Source: Utricularia gibba
Lineage: Eukaryota > Streptophyta > Magnoliopsida > Lamiales > Lentibulariaceae
Assembly (NCBI GenBank): GCA_002189035.1
Contig: NEEC01000025.1
Coordinates: 1-64,000 of the forward strand
Reading direction: 5' to 3'
Length of the DNA stretch: 64,000 bases
The translations under genes and the position numbers were made by a program. The notes beneath the pieces were generated by a model. The model had not been told where the DNA came from and did no database searches. It saw only the letters and a program-made list of their open reading frames with translations. Shown here piece by piece: positions 28,357 to 40,600 of the stretch (within the stretch, counting starts at the first letter, position 1; every line of letters starts with the position of its first letter).

Positions 28357-30233
28357 CTACAGCAGTATATATATAGCCTAACACTCGGCGACCTCAAATC
28401 AGCTGGTCAGAGGCGCCGCTGTAAGCCCTCCGGCGGCCGGCGTGTTAAAATTCCTCCTCGTCACTTCGGATTTGTGGAGTTTCTTCTACTCTTAGTGAAT
28501 TTTCAGATTTGCGGTTCCTTTGGTTCAATTCTTGTCCCTGTGATGTTTACCGTCCATGCTAATTCCGACACAGTGGATGACGGAAATCGGTTTTCTCTAT
28601 AGTATTCTGACGGGACGCTATCAGTATTCGTTTTGCTTTCCTGTTTCCCAATAGGTTTTGAATGCCAATTCGCAGAGCAAGTGCGCCACGACAATGGCGA
28701 ATCCTTGCATTGAAGGTTGGCGAAATCCCCTCGATTCTCCGTGCCTATCAAATCGAACACTCGAGTTTTGACTACGGCCTCGAACAAATCGATAAATTCT
28801 CCCCCACCATTCTTCTTCCTCTTTTTTTCAGTTCCATTGAACAACGAGCTTGCAGTGATGACAAGATGCTATCCCAGCTCATTATGAGGCCTTCTTTGTG
28901 CAAGGCCACTGAAATCACCTGTTTCCTTGCATCTGTCTGAGCTTAGCTTCCCATCTCCAAAAACCCTTCAACCTCTGAACTTTCTTCCAAGAATTCTTCA
29001 GCAACCAACAGATCAACCTCAAATTCCGTGAAAGAATTGTATGGAGGCGGCCAGCAAAAGCATCCTGTGTAGTTTAGGACAGACCGCATTCGCCGGTGAA
29101 CCTTCGCTCGTCGGCGAGCGATCGAGATTAGTTTATACATAAAAGTTCAAAAGGATTCAATCTAAAAACTTGGAATTGAAAATTAATATAATTAAAAATT
29201 AAAAAATTTAACTAAATCCAAATATTTAAAATATTAAACCCATTTATAATACTGAGTTTTAATAGAAATTTATTTAAAAAATAATATATATGCATTTTAT
29301 GAAATTTGAAGGAAATTATATACTTTGAAAACTGTTTTTGAAAAATGACTTTAGTAAATATAAATTCAATCTTTTTTCAGTAGAATTAATTCTTATTCCA
29401 TAATAAAGTATTTTGAGAATATTATTATGATTTTGGACCTAATATTTTTATTATTGAATATTATTGTGAAAATATTATAAAAATGATTATCTAAATTCCG
29501 ATTAGTTTTTATAAAAATTATTGAATTAAATACGGAAACGAACCGCCAGCCTCTTACGCAAGATATAAGACGGTTACTAAAGCGCATGATGCATTATTGA
29601 TCCAAGGGGCAACTCCTGCTGCAATCGGCTCTCTGCTTTCAGGATTCATAGAGGAAGGAGACCGTCTTTTTTCACTCTCGTAGCAGGTAATCGATCCTTG
29701 GCTTGATTCTTGTATATCGATGTCATTTGTAGCTTCGAAACACGGTATGTTTGTTAAATCGATGTGTTCGCGGAGTGGAATGATGGATGAGCTCATCAAG
29801 TTTTGATGCTTCTTTGGCATGTGATCTTGCTCTGTTCGGTCACCTGAATGTTGCGCTCTAGATGCGATCATGCTTCGGCTGATAACTTTTCGATGTTTCG
29901 TTGGTGTAATGTTGCTTTACCTACCTGAATTTCGCTTTGCCGTTCGCGATCGGGCTTCAATTGTTGGATTCTTTTTTATGTTTCTGTTTCTGGATTTTGC
30001 GCTGTCGTTTTAGGCTTTGGTATCTGTATTTATGGTCTTTTTTTTGTTGGAGAAGAATTCGACGAATGATTGCTGGGTTAAATTTTTCCATGTTTCGACC
30101 AATGGTCTTCTAGTACTGCAGGTGCTTATTTTTGTGGTCCCTGGGATTTTTTATGACCTTTGCGTGATGATGCTTGTGTATTTTAGGGTAAAAAGATTTG
30201 TATTCACCGGTTACAGGCTTCTGTTTTGCAGAG
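28357..30233. other. Intergenic; ends in the leader of the PAM2/CUE gene
   Basis: 28360-29140 carries short open frames on both strands (28662-28940 plus, 28943-29140 minus) that I do not recognise. 29150-29540 is very AT-rich. 29560-30231 should be leader of the CID5-like gene: an intron acceptor (ttttgcag) ends at 30231, three bases before its ATG, which implies a 5' UTR intron. The donor was not fixed. Confidence 0.5.
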
Positions 30234-30879
30234 ATGAAGGAAGGCACATCTTCTCTGGATCCCAAAGCAGCCTCGTATGTACCAGTCTCTAGATTTAAAG
30301 AACTATCATTGACCCATGGAAATCAGGATCTTCCCGTTGATCATCAACCTGAAAAAACTCTGCTGCCGGGACATCCTCTGAACAGTAAAAGTCATGAACA
30401 CAGTTCCACTGCAAACCCTACTGCTGATAATCATGGTGGAGTAGTTGCTTCAACCTCACAAGGTGCATGCAACAATATCAAGATTTCAGGGCCGGATGAG
30501 GAAGATAATGAGATGGATTTAGCTTTTCTCGCCCTGCACTATCCTGACATATCTGATGCCTTTCTTCACGCCGTCTACGTAGCCAATCAATATGACCTTG
30601 AAGACTCCATGAGCATGCTGGATCTACTACAGGTAATGATTCAGCGAACAGTTCAAACGTTTGCATCTAGGAATTCCTCCCCTTTTCAAGACAATAAAGT
30701 ATTATGGTCTAAATGAGTCTTTTCTTTCACAGGATAAAGACGAAACTTTTCCAGACCGTATTCCTGAGTTTGGGTTTGCAGCAGATCAGGATTCAACAGC
30801 ATTCCCCCGGGTACAGAACGTCGCTGCAACGAGTGGGGTTTCACAATATCCTTCATCGAAGTCTACCCCTCCAACCTAA
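30234..30879 (+). CDS. CID5: Small PAM2- and CUE-domain protein (CID5-like, polyadenylate-binding protein-interacting)
   Basis: Two exons, 30234-30632 and 30733-30879; 181 residues. The N-terminus has a PAM2 motif (SSLDPKAASYVPVSRF, residues ~5-20; Leu, Pro, Ala and Val/Pro positions kept) that binds the MLLE domain of poly(A)-binding proteins. A CUE-like ubiquitin-binding segment follows at ~98-135 (DLAFLALHYPDISDAFLHA). The middle is low-complexity and hydrophilic. This is the domain order of Arabidopsis CID5/IPD1 (AT5G11440), and the gene lies beside the SPOC gene exactly as CID5 lies beside AT5G11430. A likely role is mRNA/PABP-linked or ubiquitin-linked regulation. The start is supported by the PAM2 position and the acceptor just upstream. 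Confidence 0.85.
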
Positions 30880-31339
30880 TGTGATCTGCCCTCAAGCATT
30901 TCTCCACATTTGCAGATGGTGAATCCATTTGTGCCCGTCTCTGCATTGTCTTTTTCAACTCTTCTTTGGATAGCGATTGGTTTTGCTTGTTGATGAGTGC
31001 GGTGAGCATTTTAGTGAGTCGATTTGGTTACTGTTCTGCACATGGGATCGATACGTTTGTTGGTATTGGTATGTTTGTTTCTCCTTCCAAAATGGGGATT
31101 CAAGAGTATAAAAAATCCTTTTTTGGAAGCTTTTTTTGTTTTTATTAATAATCATATCATCCGTCCACTGCTTACAAATCGTTTCGTATTTTGAACGTGC
31201 CTGGCGTGTTAAAGTAGAAACAACATGATTAAGATGAAAGAAGGCCAACCTGCTGGGGTTATTCTCATTAGCTCTGAAAAGTATTTGTTCTAAACAAAAA
31301 AGAAAACAAGAGGGTTTATATACAAAAGGCGGCTCCCAA
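30880..31339. other. Intergenic between convergent CID5-like and SPOC genes
   Basis: Two 3' ends meet here; no further coding or repeat signal was seen. Confidence 0.5.
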
Positions 31340-34300
31340 CTAGTACGGTCTCCCCCATCTTGCACCCTGCTGTGGCGGCGGCTGGAGCTTCTGTGGCCAC
31401 CCTCCACTCCGGAACTGGTCCGCTGCTGCGGGGTTCGTCGGAATGACTTGCACCGGAGGAGCAACAACGACGGGATGCGATTGTTGGTGCAATGGTGCCT
31501 GTGGTTGCCATTCCGGAATATCGTCCACATCATCGTTCCAAGGTTCAAACCCCCGGAACGGAAACTCCTATCATCAATCGAACTCATCCTACTGCTACTA
31601 TTACTATCACTCTGTCCATATTTTTGAATCAGCTCTCTCACTTTATCCACCGAGCGCCGTGCCGGCGGATGATGATCATCAGCAGGTATCCTCGGCAACG
31701 GCGGTGGGTTCATCTGTCCGGCAAAGTTGAACTCCGGCAAGTCATCGTCGTACTGGGCTGCACCAGCCCCGGGGGAAGGACCAAACCCAGGTGGGATTTC
31801 ATCATCCATCTCAGGTTCGGGCTTAGAGCTCTTTGCATCACTCCTCACAGAAGGGGTAGCAACCCTGGGAGAGAAGTTGGTAGCTTTGGGCGAATCTTGG
31901 GACCTGATACGCATAGCAGCAGCAGCAGCTTGCTTCCTTGAGCTGCTGTGTTTGTGGTGAGATGGAGATTTTGGGGATATCTGTTTGCTACCCTTGGCAA
32001 CTCTTCTCCATACAACGACTCCGATGAGTCCATCCTCGACGGAGTCCACAGTTTCCCTGGGGATGTAGTGCTTCACCATCTCAGCCACTCTGGCGGTCGA
32101 AGGGCAGAGATAAATCTCGACACCGGACATCGGCTCTGCATATCCCAATCTCTCCTCCGCGGTGTAGGATGCGATTGCCTGCATAAACTACACGCATTAG
32201 CTTGTACAGAAACCAAGCAGGGATCAATCAAGTCCATGGGTTGTTTAACGATGATATCACCTCAGAAAGGCTAGTCAGCTGAGCCTTGGAAGTTTTGTCC
32301 TTCAACTCTAGCTTAAGAACCTGCAGATGAAAATCATGAACTGAAAGTGAGGCTGACTTTCTAATAACCAAGTACTGCAGTGAAAACAGTTGACATGTGG
32401 ATCTAGATTCAACACAACAAGTATTCGATCATGGGTATGATCCGGAAACACTTTTAGAACACTTAACAGCAGTTCCACATAGGCATATATTTACGCTGAA
32501 AAGCGTGGTGGATGACACATCGATATCCAGTTTCAGTATAAAAAGTTGAAAGTTCAAAATAGGTACATTCTACAGCGACAACCTAAGTTATGATCAACAG
32601 TTTTTTCTGACAAATGGGATGGATTATCGGTAGCTCGTTAATATTATAATTAGTTAGATCTTTCTTCTGATTAGATAAAGAACAGCTCTGGAGCAACCTC
32701 ATGCCTGCACAGAAAAATCGATGATAATCTCTATAGTACAACCGCATAAAGGAAACCAGACTATCATTAAATCCACTAGAAATAGAGAACATGAGGCCAC
32801 ATTGTCTTGTTTGAAGACAAGAAAGGGAGAAACCCCCGCAGCAATCCAAAAATATAGCTACAAAGAAAGGAAGGCCTTGATGTACCATTACTGCACGAGT
32901 TCTGGACATGGGGAGATCTTGAACAAATTTTTCAAATGCGCCTAGCCTAACCCTTCCCTTGATATCAAGAATGGAGGGCCACTGCTTTGTAGATGTCTTC
33001 TCACCACTGCCCAACACAGATCGACGTTAGTAGATATGCATATAACACGGAAATTTTAGAGAATCCACTTTCAGGGGGTATTGGAGAAAATTTCAATGTT
33101 GCTCTTCAATAGGTAAGAAACTAGGAACATGGAAGACATCAAAAACTAGAAAGAGCTAAAAGAGAATTAACATTGACATGGGCAACTGTAGAAACACAAG
33201 TCATTGATATGGAGTACATCCAGGTCCATATTGTCACTAACCGCATAGAGAAAACAAGACGAGGGTTAAGACATTTCAACCATAAAGACACTGACCTCAG
33301 GTGCAAACCATGAACTACGACTGTAGATGAGTTGCTGAACTGTAGAGCCCCTTCCCAAGCATACTGCACATCTTCAATGGAAATCTTAGAACCGTCGGGT
33401 TTAGGGCTTTCCTTTTTTCTTGTGTTTTTATCAGCTTCATGCAATCTGGAAGCATTAGAATCCTTGGAAGAGGCATCTTTGCTGGAAGCTCGGTTAGATT
33501 TACTGAAAGTATTCAACCTTTCACGAGATTTGGGGGTATTTTGATCTGTATCTGATGATAACTTCTCAATTGGAGGTTCAGAATTAAGAGACTCCATAAA
33601 CTCATCTAGAGAAACAATTGGGGGCAGAGTCTTTGGATTCTTTAAGTCCTCCACCATCACTCTTTGCATTAGGTCAGCCCCATCTTCAGGTATGACTAGA
33701 GAGCCAAAATTATCTTGGTTTTCAGAAACATTATCGCTGCCATCTCCATTTTTAACACTCGACATAGAAGGAGAATTACTTTTAACATCCTTTTTGGGTT
33801 GAGTTTGTGTTAAAATAGATGCCCCACCAGAAAGATCAGCAACAACATTATCATCTCGCTCAAGCTCCACTTGGTACTCACCCTTGTGTGTTTTCCGAAC
33901 CAAACGTGAAATATCAACTTCCGGTAAAACTTTCATCTGTGCCAGCTCCTCAGCTTTCGCCATTCGCCACTCTGATAATTCTTTGGATGCTAGCTCTTCT
34001 GCAGACATTGAACACAACCTTTCTGGCGATATTTCTCCAGACATAACTCTTTCCCTAAGTTCAGGATTATTTCGATCCTTGAGGTTGAACAACAGCGATC
34101 TGCCTTTCTCCTTGTACTTTTTGTTCACACCACTGAATAGTTTGAAAAGCTCGGCCTCAATTTCGAATGCTACATTCTCTGGTTTCAAAATTTCTATGTT
34201 CCTTTCTTCTTTCTGCTCATTTGTCTCGCATACTGTAGAATTCATGCCGTAACCACTTTGAGTCTCCTTCCCATCGGTCATCTGGGCATTGAAATCAAGA

Positions 34301-35316
34301 GCCCAGGAAAGTCCATTTCCCTGTAAGAGATCATCCTTAACAAAAAAGCTATCACTGAACTGAGAGTCATCATCAACCAACATAGAAGTATACTGAAATT
34401 CCTGGAAGGTACCTCCACCATTCAGGTTGCTAAAGGGTGAAGGAAATTCAGCCGGAAGAATATGAGAATCAGTAGCTGAAAAAGTTACAGGAATCTCCTT
34501 TGTAGAAAACGCTTCCTCTGCCCCAGAAGAAATATTTTCACTCTTTTCTGTATTGTCTCTAGGATGATCATTTGATTCCACAGCAGTTTTGGTAGTTTCT
34601 GCCGCATTACCCTTACCTTTCTTGGAATCTAGAGCTTTCTCAGAATTTGTTGATGTCAAAGCCAAGGCAGCAGCAAGAGATTCCCTCATTTTCGACCTAA
34701 CTGACTCAGATGACTCTTGCTTATTCTTGGAAGATGGCTTATATTGTGTAGATTGCTTTTTTACGGGATGCTCACGTTGTAAGAAAGAGTTTCCAGTGGT
34801 GTCATTCTCACGCACAATTTTCCTACTTGCTACGGATTGAGAATTCAAGCTTGTGAATCCTAGATTTGCGCTTACAGTTCTTGGAGCAGTAGACTGCCGC
34901 ATAACCACTGGAAAACCACCAGGTACAATTTCTGAGTTTACTTTGTCCGGAAATATTTGCTGCTCAGATACAAACTTGTAGGAATTGAATGTGCTGTCAG
35001 CCTTTCTCTTCACAGGCAACGGCTTATCATGCCCTGAGATACTGCTCAAAATAACTGGGTCTTCATTTACCAGATCGGCTGACATCCAGATAGAGTTGAA
35101 GCCCGCATCCCCCAGTGATGTCTCATAATTTGGAACACCAGTGCTTGATACAGTAGAAGTGTTGAACATGGGATTGAGCGAGATTGGTTGTACAACTCCC
35201 ATTCGTTCACTTGATCCAGAAAATCCATGAGCACTGGAGTTGTTAGGTACGTGACCAGCCATATCAATCTGCAAGTCTGATACTGGCAACCCCATGGAAC
35301 AGGAAACATGCTCCAT
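31340..35316 (-). CDS. TFIIS central-domain and SPOC-domain protein; apparent one-base frameshift near the C-terminus
   Basis: Exons on the minus strand: 35316-33296, 33006-32886, 32320-32261, 32178-31340; about 1013 residues. After a Ser-rich N-terminus come a TFIIS middle domain at ~375-490 (FKLFSGVNKKYKEKGRSLLF, SAEELASKELSEWRMAKAEE) and a SPOC domain at ~650-795 spliced from all four exons (YAWEGALQFSNSSTVVVHGL, SGEKTSTKQWPSILDIKGRV, SYTAEERLGYAEPMSGVEIY). The tail ends WNDDVDDIPEWQPQAPLHQQ ... PPPQQGARWGRPY. That tail reads in a different frame from the rest of exon 4; the switch must lie between the upstream stop in the tail frame (~31570) and ~31555, and one added G in AGGAG (CC at 31567-31568) restores it. 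Proteins of this type act in transcription and chromatin-linked RNA processing. Arabidopsis AT5G11430 has the same architecture and neighbour. ATG 35316 is the first in-frame ATG. Confidence 0.9.
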
Positions 35317-36504
35317 CTGAACCACGTAACTCTTCAAACGCCGAGAGTTTATGCTAATAAATCATAAATCAAGTTTTACCATAACGCCACATCGGCACCT
35401 GAAACAAGAAGTGATCACCTAAATAGAAGAAGCCCGACTGTGAAGAAAAATAACTTAAAAACGGACCATACAAAAAATAATTCGGATCAGATAACTTAGA
35501 GATTTTGAACACGAAACATATCACAATTCAAAATTTCGTTCATCCAGAACGGGTAACCTCTACAGTAAATCAAACACGAAAAAACTAACGTCAATGCAAA
35601 ATAGAAAAAAAAAAAAAAACAAAGCCCATCACATCAACAACAAACTCCCTCTCGGGGGAAGGTAGCAAAATCATAATTTGCTAATACGTTAGTGTAAATA
35701 AAAAAACGGAGATCCAGATTCAATTACAATCCCAAGAAACTCAAACCTAGAAACTAATATCCAAACGTTAAAACCTAGAAACTAATACCCAAAGTCGCAC
35801 CAAGAATAATCTCAAGATCAATTTTTCATCACCAAAAAAGCTAAAACCTAGAAACTAATACCCCAAACGTTAAAAAATCCCTAACTCCAAATCCTTCCAA
35901 GAAAATCCGACACACACTAATCAATTTTCACCAGATCTACGCCATCCACAAAAGAGTTATTCCGTAAAAAAAAAAGTCAAAACACAGACCAACACCTCTC
36001 ACTGCAAAAAAGGACACACGATTCAACGATGCCGCAGATGGATACATTCCAGAAAAAAAAAAAAGAAAAAAACCTTCACGGAGTCGGCGTGTTCGGCAAC
36101 CCTAGAACGACACAGGCGCCTTATCGGGAGGTTGTTACATTTTCATCCACATCTTTTCCGTTTATATCCCGATCCGAGTAGTTGCTGCTTACGCACGCTT
36201 TTTCAAAAACGCGATTTCAATTCCTTGTCGATTTCACAATTTCCACGTCATTTTATTAAAAATCATAATTAAATGGTGAATTATAAATTAGTTATAATAA
36301 AAATTAAATTAAATTTCATTAAATTATAAAACTACAAATCGTTTGTATAAATAATTCATAAAAATTTTATTTATTTAAAACATTAAAAGAGAACATTGGC
36401 ATATCACGTAGAGCCACAGGCCGCCGCCGGCGTCCCTTCTGCGTCTTTCCGACAAGGGTAACGCACCACGGCTCGTGATGACCCTTCGCCGGAAGGAAAC
36501 TCGG
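35317..36504. other. Leader and promoter of the SPOC gene; intergenic
   Basis: 35317-36110 is A-rich with no coding signal and probably contains 5' UTR with an intron on the minus strand. 36230-36390 is strongly AT-rich. The RING gene ends at 36505. Confidence 0.45.
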
Positions 36505-38052
36505 TCATGGGCCGCTCCTCAGGTTCGCAGTCGCTTCTGCGATGGGATAAGGGAGCGTTGTGCCTACTTCAACTTTGCAGAGGGGACATGCGGCGCTGAT
36601 TTTCAGCCATTTATCCACGCAGTGTTTGTGGAACAAGTGAGAGCAGGGGAGTTCCCGGAGGTCGTCGTTGTTCGAGTACTTGGACAAGCAAATGCAGCAA
36701 ACCTGAGGAGCAGGTGTTTTGGGGTGGGCTGAGTGGTTTGATTGATACTTTGCGAAAGGGAAGAAATTGGGATAAATGAAGCTTACTGCATCCTCTCCTG
36801 AGAGGGCCCTTTCCTTGTCTGTCCCAGGGGCTACTATCCCACCTTCGACTTTACCTGCATCCCTCTCCTTGCCACGGCTGCTCTTATTTTTCTTTTCCTT
36901 GTACTTGTAGGTTGGAAGAGCATGGATGGACTCCTGAGTAGCTCCTCTATTCCCTGGAAAATCTTCTCTGATGCCTGTGACAGATGTTATGCAAGGGAGG
37001 CAGCAACATATGGCGGTACAGAGGATGAAGGGCATTGCGTATCCAATGCAACTGAAGGCTAGAAATACAATGCACAGCCTGTAGAAGAAAAGGGACAAAG
37101 AGACTGAATCAATATGGTGAAACCGGTAGCTAGAGCATGAGGGTTGAAGGATGGGTTTGCTGGTTTTTCGCATCCTTTTGCTACCTGTACAAGTTTGGAG
37201 CTTCGGCAAATGATGTGTGTCCTCCAAAAGTCCAAACATTTCCCACCACAAACCAAACAGCAAAGAAGCAATCTAAAGCCATCTTGAAGTGTTCAACAAA
37301 TGCCTTAAGCCTAGAGGAACAAGATCACTTCATTCAATATTGAAGTATTCCCGGCAAACGGGCAATGAAGGAAACAACACAGGGTATATATACCTGGGAT
37401 TGGGCGGTCCACTGGCTTGGGTGACTCTGCCTGTGGTGGTACCAGTTGCTGGTAAAGAAGTTTCACCTTCCCCATTCCTGCTGTTTGAGGGCCCAGTATT
37501 GCCATTACCTTGAACAGGGCCACCACGAAAATGGGAGGAATCCTGCTCAGAACCCCTGTTTCTGTGCTTAAAACGCCAGTAAAGAAGAGGAAGCATTCCA
37601 AAACAGCCACATGCATAACCCCAGATCCAGGTTCTCAAAGGGGCACTGGGTTTCTCGTTCTTTGATAAAAAAGTAACAACAATGGCAGCAACGATTTGGC
37701 CCACTATAAAAAACTGCTCCACTGATATCCATAGAGCAGAATTCAATGGGCTCCTTCGTCGAGCTCGAGTATTTCCTCTTCGTACAGTGGATGAATTCCT
37801 TGTATCTGATCCCTGAGAAAGTACTGGAGGCTGGTACACAGAGGTTCTTGAGCTAGTTGAAGGCTGCAATTCACTACTTTGCTGCTCCACTACAGAAAGC
37901 CGTTCACGAGGGGCCATAGATGAAAATGCATCGCTACTATCAGCAATGTCGATCACATGTTCATCACTGGTACAATTATCAGCACCCTCCATCAGTAAAG
38001 GCAATTGAACTGTGTTGCTTTTACGGTGAACCCCCAGAATCCTAAAAGCCAT
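36505..38052 (-). CDS. Membrane RING-H2 E3 ubiquitin ligase (At1g63170/At4g11680 family)
   Basis: Exons on the minus strand: 38052-37394, 37310-37185, 37078-36505; 452 residues. The N-terminal ~100 residues are Ser-rich and hydrophilic. Several hydrophobic segments follow: SVEQFFIVGQIVAAIVVTFL, IWGYACGCFGMLPLLYW, ALDCFFAVWFVVGNVWTF, and LCIVFLAFSCIGYAMPF running into ILCTAICCCLPCI. A long cytosolic stretch leads to a C-terminal RING-H2 finger at ~389-430 (CCICLSKY, PCSHLFHKHC, CPLCK), with the Cys and His ligands in place. The product should ubiquitinate a membrane or membrane-proximal target; the substrate is unknown. Length and layout agree with the plant family. Splice phases are consistent throughout. 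Confidence 0.9.
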
Positions 38053-39182
38053 CTGGTTCCACGTTCCCCGTTTCGCGTAAAGAAGACGTTGAATGGTACT
38101 GTTTCAGCATTCGGACGTTCCCAATGCCAGCAATACCAAAATAACTAAACTTTATTGCCTCCCAGACCACCAAAACTTCACGGCCCTATCATACTGAAAA
38201 AGACACAGATTAAAATGAATCATATATTTCAAGACAGCCTAATGCCCCCGCCAAAAAAGAAAGACAACCCCCAAAAGATTCCACAGTCACCAACAGTCAA
38301 TAAAACTTGAGACAATCTGAGAGCGAACTCATCAGCAAATGATCTACACTTGTCCAAATTGCACATCATTTCACCATTGAATAGTCATACAACGAGAAGC
38401 AAAGAGACAGGGGCATGAAGGCTTACAACCCAGTTGCGTCATGTCAATGGACGAAGTACAGTACACAAAATCCATTTAACGAAGAAACCAAAGCCCAATA
38501 CAAAAAATCAGCATACCAATTTCACCCAAGCTCCCACTCCAAACATGAACGCAAACGCCAAAGGAAACAGAGTCCAGAAAACAAGATTAAAAAGAACAAA
38601 AAAACAACCCACCAAACTCCCAACAGCTCCGCACAGGTGTATCATCTAAAACCCATTATCCACTGCCCACAACACCAACTATTAAGCTCCATCCTGGTCA
38701 GGCTTTTCTGCGAAACAAACCCTTGAAAATCTTGAAGACGACTATCGAATTTTCAACCGTAACTTTTCTTCCACGCCATGAAAGCGTGCGTGTGAATAAG
38801 CTAACCTCTGCGCATCGATTTCCCAAAGCATGCGGTAGAAATTGGACTGTTCTTTTGTGAATCCGTGAACGATCTATCCAACTCCTGACTTTTGTTTCCA
38901 TTCATGAGTTTTTTTTTAATCAATATCTTTTTAAAAAAAAAATCTCTATTACATAAGTTAAATCTCCATTTAGGCAGTGCATAGGATAGGGTCATGTCTT
39001 GACATTTTGGTACAAACAAATAAGGTTTGTTTGGCGGGGTGGGGGAGGGCAATTTAGGAAAATCAGGTTAGCATTTGGTGTGGCCCACCGCCACCGTTCT
39101 GGATTCCGTCAATGGGATACGTTCCCCCAAATGCTGCACGGTCGCTCAATTATTGCAGATCCAGGAGGAGGGAGGAGGAGTC
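38053..39182. other. Leader of the RING gene and promoter of the MAPR gene
   Basis: A divergent interval. A-rich and C-rich low-complexity sequence at 38200-38640 has open frames on the plus strand (38415-38726) without any domain; I treat these as non-coding leader or intron of the RING gene. Confidence 0.45.
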
Positions 39183-39488
39183 ATGGAGCTCACACTTCAG
39201 CAGCTCAAGGCGTACGACGGCTCCAACCCATCGAAGCCCATATACGTCGCCATCAGGGGGAGAATCTACGACGTCTCCACCGGAAGGAATTTCTACGGCC
39301 CGGGCGGCGATTACCGTGTTTTCGCCGGCAAGGACGCTAGCCGCGCCCTGGCCAAGATGAGCAAGGATGAAGATGACGTCGTCTCTGATCTCGACGGCCT
39401 CACCGAGAAGGAGATCGGCGTTCTCGATGACTGGGAGAGGAAGTTCCAGGCCAAGTACCCCGTCGTCGGCTCCGTCGCCGGAATATGA
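39183..39488 (+). CDS. Small membrane-associated progesterone receptor (MAPR) family, steroid/heme-binding protein
   Basis: Single exon, 101 residues. The whole protein is a cytochrome b5-like heme/steroid-binding domain: LTLQQLKAYDGSNPSKPIYV, RIYDVSTGRNFYGPGGDYRV, FAGKDASRALAKMS and LTEKEIGVLDDWERKFQAKY. There is no signal peptide or membrane helix, so it matches the short soluble plant class (Arabidopsis MP3, AT2G24940, 100 residues) rather than the membrane-anchored MSBP1/2. MAPR proteins bind heme or steroids and modulate partners such as P450s or receptors; the ligand here is not known. Confidence 0.93.
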   Translation: MELTLQQLKAYDGSNPSKPIYVAIRGRIYDVSTGRNFYGPGGDYRVFAGKDASRALAKMSKDEDDVVSDLDGLTEKEIGVLDDWERKFQAKYPVVGSVAGI

Positions 39489-40600
39489 TCCCCACGCCTC
39501 GTGTGTCCCTGATCCTGCGTGTCTGTCTTTCTGCTTTTGTTGACTTAATAGTATGAATAAATTGGGATTCGCAGCTGCTTCTTGTCATCTGGAATTTCTG
39601 TAGCATTAGCCCTATTCGTTGATCCACAGACCCGGTATCAATTATTTCCACCTTTGTGATCCATTGAGTTCTGAATCGGATCGGAATTGGAAGGCAGGCT
39701 AAAATCACAGACCACCCAACAGGGAAAGGTGATTTCTTGAAGAAGAGATGGGTTGAACGAGCCTGTGCTCGATCATAAGGCTGATACGCCTGCCCGGAAT
39801 GGCTGGCTATAGCTGCAAGAGAAAAAGAGACAAGGGAGTGACTCCTGATCATCTGCGCACCTTTGTCGAATGGAAAAACTATCCTACAGTATGTATATAA
39901 CACAATCCTCCATCTCCATGGTGTGATTAGAATGGAGAGAAAAATGATAATGGAAGAGAAGAGCAAACAGTAACCACCACAAGTGTCTCTGATCAGTGAC
40001 AGACACTAGTGCACTCAGATCAGAGAATCCCTCGATGAAATTGCACAGTTCCGAAATGTCGTGTGGTAGGTTCCTCAGAGTCGGTTTTATCTCCTTCAGC
40101 TTCCCTCTTCGGTACCACAGGCTCCTACAGAAACCGCTCACAGAATGTTAAGCCAGGAAATATAGGCTGCAATGGCGGATGAGTTTAGCAGGATCATCTT
40201 CTTGTTTCTTTAACTAATTAGTGCAACTCTTTGATAAGCTTCTTCCCGCAAAACCAAACAGTTGACAACCAGAGGAAAAAGCCCACGAAACAAAACATAC
40301 CCAGAAGCAATCTCAACCTTCAACAATCCTAGAAATTCACCGATGGGAAAACACTGCATCACCAGGGAGAACGAGAAATCCGGCAGAAACAAACGCGTAG
40401 TGGTCGATGGATTTGAGAACTGAGGAGATCGACCAAGACATGATTTCAGACGTGTAATGAAGATTATGGCGGCATTAAACTGCTGTTTAAAACGAAAAAT
40501 AAAGTTGAAAAGGGTATATTATATGTAGTTTAAAAGTTATCTTGAGAATCCATGGCGATTTTTGAAATACACGCTCAACTCCGCCAACAAGTAGTGTAAA
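39489..40600. other. Intergenic with possible small unrecognised minus-strand gene
   Basis: On the minus strand an ATG at 40441 opens MSWSISSVLKSIDHYAF with a possible donor downstream, and 40141-39884 holds a frame with LWYRRGKLKEIKPTLRNLPH. These could be exons of a small gene with a membrane-anchor-like N-terminus, but I could not join them in phase or recognise a family, so no CDS is called. Confidence 0.3.
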
